From Mesolinea sp040772305 (lineage in GTDB: Bacteria > Chloroflexota > Anaerolineae > Anaerolineales > Anaerolineaceae): a stretch of 64,000 nt of DNA. A model generated the notes under the pieces. The model was given only the letters and a program-made list of their open reading frames with translations. It ran no database searches and was not told the DNA's origin. A program made the translations under genes and the position numbers. Shown piece after piece: positions 60,874-64,000 of the stretch. The DNA is taken from contig JAXGYK010000001.1 in assembly GCA_040772305.1 (NCBI GenBank), positions 558,001 to 622,000 on the forward strand, read 5' to 3'. Position 1 is the first letter of the stretch. The number at the start of each line of letters is the position of its first letter.

Positions 60874-61087
60874 TCAACACAGCTCCATCATGTCTCTCAT
60901 AAAGAGCAGGCCCTGTTACAAAGCCTCATCATTGAAACCCTGCCACAGCTGCCTAGGCATAAAGTTTACTGCATAACAACTTTGTTAAAGATTCTCCAAA
61001 GCACAGGAAGTTCCGTGCGTATATGTTATCATTTAGTCCGGGCAAGCAATTAGTTGCCCTTTAGGTTAATGTTCCTTGGGAGGGTTT

Positions 61088-61594
61088 ATGAGTAAAAAAT
61101 TGCTCTTAATGCGTCATGCAAAGTCGAGTTGGAAAGACAAGTCGCTTCCTGACATCAAACGCCCTCTCAAAAAACGCGGTGAGCAGGCCGCGGATCTCAT
61201 TGGTCAAACCCTGCGTGAAGCTGGCTTTACCCCCTCTTTGATCCTCGCTTCGCCAGCCAAAAGGGCCCGTCAAACCGCTGAGATTGTTGCCAAATCCAGC
61301 CACTATAAGGGTGAAATTGAGTACGTTGATTCCTTTTATATGGGCGAGCCGGCAGATTTTTACGCCCGTCTCAAAGAACTGCCCAAAGACGCGGATAAAG
61401 TTTTAATTGTCGCCCACAACCCGGGCTTAGAAGCGTTGCTCCAACAGCTGGACGGTCATGTAGACACCCTGCCTACTGGTGCGCTTGCATTATTAAAACT
61501 GGATCTAAAAAACTGGATCTACCTGGACATGGCTACGTCCGGCGAGATGATCGCTTTTTGGGATCCAAGCAGTAACATGCACAAGGGCAAATAA
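61088..61594 (+). CDS. sixA: SixA-family phosphohistidine phosphatase
   Basis: A 168-residue histidine-phosphatase-superfamily enzyme that removes phosphate from phosphohistidine proteins. The catalytic motif is LLLMRHAKSSWKD (about 4-16, with RHA). ILASPAKRARQTAEIV has the second Arg, and LIVAHNPGLEALL has the second catalytic His. The ATG at 61088 has GGGAGGG upstream and is preferred to an earlier GTG frame. A hairpin (61040-61059) lies in the leader region. Confidence 0.92.
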   Translation: MSKKLLLMRHAKSSWKDKSLPDIKRPLKKRGEQAADLIGQTLREAGFTPSLILASPAKRARQTAEIVAKSSHYKGEIEYVDSFYMGEPADFYARLKELPKDADKVLIVAHNPGLEALLQQLDGHVDTLPTGALALLKLDLKNWIYLDMATSGEMIAFWDPSSNMHKGK

Positions 61595-61629
61595 ACGTCA
61601 AGTGTTTTCTCAAAGAAAAGAAGCAAAAC

Positions 61630-61653
61630 AAAAAGGGCTCCGCGCCCTTTTTT
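61630..61653 (+). terminator. Rho-independent terminator after sixA
   Basis: AAAAAGGGC (61630-61638), loop TCCGC and GCCC followed by six T (61644-61653). A-rich on the left and T-rich on the right, so it probably works both ways between the convergent genes. Confidence 0.85.
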
Positions 61654-61694
61654 CATGCCCCAGCAGTTGCATTGGCACATCTTTTGCTTTAATC

Positions 61695-62513
61695 TCAAGA
61701 AACAGCCTCGGCAGCCAGGTTGGTTTGTACATGTCTGATGAACATCTCAGTATTAGTAATCTTTCCCTGAACAGCTGGTACTGCGATCTTGTTATGCATC
61801 AAAAAGGAACGTGTCACCATTTCGCGCGCTTCGCCATGCAAGGGCTCAAAGCCCGGAACATCCAGGTATACCCAGTTGATGGAGCGATGGCGCTGATCGA
61901 TGTCGTTTTTCATGGGCATAAGGTAAAGGATAGTAGTTTGGTCCAAAATCGTTCGCAGACTCTCTTCCCCGCCGCGAACTATCTCTCGTCTTAAGCTGCT
62001 GACCAAGGCATTTGCCTCCTCATCCAAGACACAGCCGCTTAGCTCCAAAGCTTGTGCCAAAGCGTAAGCGCTAATAATCGGCCGTCCGGCAAAGCAGCGG
62101 TCTTCAATGAAGAATTCTCCTACCGAAATCGCCCCTCGAATCGGAAAGCCAGCGCGGAAGGTACGGTTAAGCAAAGAAGCACACACCGTTGCGAAGGCCA
62201 GATAATGGTGCAGAATGTAGGTAGTATCTCCATGCGGATCAAAAGGCATCGAAAGCAAAATGGAGTCTGAAAAAACGACCCACTTTACTTTGTCTAACAT
62301 AGCTTCCCATTCACGTGATTCGCCATTGCTTTCACCGTTTCCGTTAGGAGCATCCCGCGTTAGCAAGGCCTGATTAATGTCGTGGGGAATATTCACTAAA
62401 GTATCCGACACAAACTGGGCAGTTTTATGGATATTATTATTGAGGATAATCTGAGTGTAGCCCAGAATATCAAAGAAACCCAGAAAACCGGTTTCTGGCA
62501 AAATCATACTCAT
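61695..62513 (-). CDS. Class III nucleotide-cyclase-like protein
   Basis: From the ATG at 62513 (GGAGG upstream; ATGA overlap with the previous gene) the protein has 272 residues. GFLGFFDILGYTQII (D15), WVVFSDSILLSM (D83), FPIRGAISVGEFF (126-135) and GRPIISAYALAQALELSG lie in the order of class III cyclase landmarks. Both metal-binding Asp positions are kept, but the spacing between them is larger than in known cyclases and the substrate-specifying residues are not recognisable. It may make a cyclic nucleotide or be an inactive relative. It has no membrane or sensor domain; the small upstream gene is its probable partner. Confidence 0.55.
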   Translation of the reverse strand: MSMILPETGFLGFFDILGYTQIILNNNIHKTAQFVSDTLVNIPHDINQALLTRDAPNGNGESNGESREWEAMLDKVKWVVFSDSILLSMPFDPHGDTTYILHHYLAFATVCASLLNRTFRAGFPIRGAISVGEFFIEDRCFAGRPIISAYALAQALELSGCVLDEEANALVSSLRREIVRGGEESLRTILDQTTILYLMPMKNDIDQRHRSINWVYLDVPGFEPLHGEAREMVTRSFLMHNKIAVPAVQGKITNTEMFIRHVQTNLAAEAVS

Positions 62514-62920
62514 ACTTCCTCCAAGTCTGCATGCCATCTCACACTCTTCCAGGCAATCAGCGCTTTTTGCAGCTCCTTCGGCTCATCAAAGTAAAACGAA
62601 GTATGCAGACAGCTCAAAGGCATGGTTGTAAATGCGTGGAGCGCAAGACGCGTATGGCCAGCTTGCACCTGTTCCGGCTGTAAATAACCAAAACGATACA
62701 GCTCGCCTTCGTGTTCATCAATGGTTTCCGCCTGGAGCGCCTCCGCTTTGGCGCGCAGCTTAGCTACCAGCGCCAGGCGTTCCTTTTCTCCTGTGTAGCG
62801 ATAGACAGCCGTAAGCAAAGTAATGCCTCGCTTCCACAACACCAGGTGTTCAGCTTCCAGGCGACGATAAAAATCATCGTCCAGTTCAATGGTCCAGTTA
62901 GGGGTGATTTGGATTTCCAT
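62510..62920 (-). CDS. Small protein upstream of the cyclase-like gene
   Basis: A 136-residue protein starting MEIQITPNWTIELDDDFYRR at the ATG of 62920. It is acidic, with a helical middle (LLTAVYRYTGEKERLALVAK) and a Phe/Tyr/Trp-rich end (SFYFDEPKELQKALIAWKSV). No known domain. It overlaps the next gene by four bases, so they are made together. TATAAT ends six bases before the start with no Shine-Dalgarno sequence, suggesting a leaderless operon mRNA. Confidence 0.7.
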   Translation of the reverse strand: MEIQITPNWTIELDDDFYRRLEAEHLVLWKRGITLLTAVYRYTGEKERLALVAKLRAKAEALQAETIDEHEGELYRFGYLQPEQVQAGHTRLALHAFTTMPLSCLHTSFYFDEPKELQKALIAWKSVRWHADLEEV

Positions 62921-63044
62921 ATACGAATTATACGCGTTTAGCGTTCCATTCGCGTATGTAGGATTGTCAAAGCTGCTGTAAGAAGCAACCGCCAAACCTT
63001 GCAAACTGCGGTTTTTTGAGGCTTGACCTGGAACTTTATTCGGG

Positions 63045-63075
63045 AAAAAATTTGGGGCTCTGTGGAGAGCCCCAA
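63045..63075 (-). terminator. Rho-independent terminator after the binding-protein gene
   Basis: TTGGGGCTCT and AGAGCCCCAA (63052-63061 and 63066-63075) pair perfectly around GTGG. On the minus strand the hairpin is followed by six T (63045-63050). It ends the leftward gene stopping at 63090. Confidence 0.88.
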
Positions 63076-63089
63076 CCATCTAAGAGAAA

Positions 63090-64000
63090 CTATTTGACGA
63101 TATCGGCAAACATCGCGAACACGTCGCCGGCGGTAGAGGTAAAGACCCCTTCAACATAGTCTTTTACCAACATTTGGGCGTTGCGGGTGGAGATCGGAAT
63201 CCACCAGTAGCTTTCAACCATCATCTTTTCGGCTTCATGCAGTTTTTCAAAGCGTTCAGCCGGATCCAGGATGGAGTCGGTCTCGAGCATCAAAGCATCA
63301 TATTCGGGCGTTGAGTAAGCTGCAACACGCTGGATGTAGGCCGTGTTGGAAATGTAGAGATTCAACCAGGTAGTGGGGTCCACATAGTCTGCCGAGGTGC
63401 CCAGACGCACGATATCAAAATTGCCTGCCCGGCGTTCGGCGGAGAATGCAGCATTATCCATGCTGGTAAGCGCAAGGGTAATGCCCAGATTCTCTTTAAG
63501 CTGCCCAGCAACTGCCTGGGCTACATCGGTGTGAGACTGCAGGTTATTGAAAACCCAGCGCATTTCAGGGAAGCCCTCACCATTCGGGTAACCAGCTTCG
63601 GCCAGTAGTTCTTTAGCCCTGGCGACATCCTCTTTAATAAGGTCTCCACCCTCAGCACGGAAGTCCTGACCAGTAGCGGGGTTAGTGACTCCCGGAGGAA
63701 CCAGCGCATAAAGAGGAGTGTTGAGACCGCCCTGGATAGCAGCAATCTGTTCGCGGTTGATGGCCAGGTTGAAGGCTTCGCGCACACGGATATCCTCAAA
63801 AACGGGCTGACGCGCACTAAAGAGGTAAATATTGTTGACCAGATAGGGCACTTCTTTGATTTCTTCCGGATTAGGATAGGTCGAGCTGATGGTCATAGGA
63901 ATATTGAGAGCCATATCAATTTCACCGGTCTGGAAGGCTGCAACCTGGGCCTGCTGATCGGGAATGAAGTAGAACTCCAGCCGGCTAAGCTTCACATTGG
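63090..64000 (-). CDS. ABC substrate-binding protein, family 5 (5' end outside window)
   Basis: The frame is open at base 64000, so the N-terminus, including the signal peptide, is missing. The visible 303 residues read NVKLSRLEFYFIPDQQAQVA, then TGEIDMALNIPMT, YLVNNIYLFSARQPVFEDIR with VREAFNLAINREQIA, ELLAEAGYPNGEGFPEMRW and NLGITLALTSMDNAAFSAER. This is the C-terminal lobe of an oligopeptide/dipeptide-type solute-binding protein. A codon reading M near 63995 is a valine inside the gene, not the start. The cognate permeases should lie beyond the window. Confidence 0.92.
   Translation of the reverse strand, partial: NVKLSRLEFYFIPDQQAQVAAFQTGEIDMALNIPMTISSTYPNPEEIKEVPYLVNNIYLFSARQPVFEDIRVREAFNLAINREQIAAIQGGLNTPLYALVPPGVTNPATGQDFRAEGGDLIKEDVARAKELLAEAGYPNGEGFPEMRWVFNNLQSHTDVAQAVAGQLKENLGITLALTSMDNAAFSAERRAGNFDIVRLGTSADYVDPTTWLNLYISNTAYIQRVAAYSTPEYDALMLETDSILDPAERFEKLHEAEKMMVESYWWIPISTRNAQMLVKDYVEGVFTSTAGDVFAMFADIVK

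Noticed and set aside
61040..61059. GGGCAA/TTGCCC hairpin before sixA
   Set aside because: Only six base pairs and no T tract or conserved riboswitch sequence; not enough for an attenuator.
1..64000. rRNA, tRNA or CRISPR features
   Set aside because: No T-loop-like GGTTCRA segments in a cloverleaf context, no rRNA stretches and no regularly spaced repeats were seen, although a covariance-model search was not possible.

Overview
The window looks like a chromosomal segment of an anaerobic Chloroflexota bacterium, most likely class Anaerolineae. This is inferred from several features. There are lipoproteins with Thr/Ala/Pro linkers (TATPGG type), a decarboxylase of the mevalonate pathway, the selenium-linked ygeY and ygeW pair, many oligopeptide-type ABC transporter genes, and moderate GC with AT-rich islands. 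No rRNA, tRNA or CRISPR array was seen, so the placement rests on gene content alone.

Layout. 1-2.8 kb: a truncated GntR regulator with a long upstream inverted repeat, then two broken insertion sequences (IS1634-like and IS3). 2.8-8.4 kb: a leftward operon of FadR-type regulator, glycerol-3-phosphate dehydrogenase, alkyl-DHAP-synthase-like flavoenzyme and FGGY kinase, with a FadR-like operator over the regulator's leader. 8.9-14.5 kb: ygeY and ygeW, separated by an AT-rich insert encoding a DNA adenine methylase and a large protein that joins a PD-(D/E)XK-like nuclease region, a DGQHR domain and a C-terminal HEPN-like motif. This insert is the best candidate for an undescribed defence system. 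14.6-20 kb: mrr, a mevalonate (di)phosphate decarboxylase, a zinc-knuckle/ankyrin protein, a GntR/UTRA regulator and deoC. 20-25.2 kb: a MarR regulator with a palindromic operator and a heterodimeric ABC exporter. 25.4-34.5 kb: a PfkB sugar kinase, a membrane-anchored GH8-like protein, a YgiQ radical SAM protein, a lipoprotein, a DUF4173 membrane protein and DegV. 34.7-41.2 kb: a seven-gene leftward operon for an oligopeptide/nickel-type ABC importer with an FmdE-like protein and a TPR protein.

41.5-47.6 kb: YdcF-like protein, two tandem GT39-type glycosyltransferases, a GH1 glycosidase and a DUF2202 ferritin-like protein. 47.8-51.0 kb: a phage-like module (small terminase-like protein, large terminase, GH25-like lysin) preceded by a GAAC-N4-GTTC box of the LexA type. 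51.2-53.5 kb: an EcoRI-type adenine methylase coupled to a DUF262-HNH endonuclease. 53.6-64 kb: a YgjP-like peptidase, a lipoprotein, two tandem MFS transporters, a LuxR-type protein, a ferredoxin (with a relic of a second one), a PPC-like lipoprotein, a HEAT-repeat protein, SixA, a class III cyclase-like protein with a small partner, and the end of a substrate-binding protein gene.

Two themes recur. Two separate modules pair a DNA adenine methylase with a nuclease built on a DGQ(H/Q)R domain, and a methylation-dependent Mrr nuclease lies close to one of them. In addition, at least seven genes have a -10-like hexamer only 6-9 bases before the start codon and no Shine-Dalgarno sequence, which suggests leaderless transcripts are common here.
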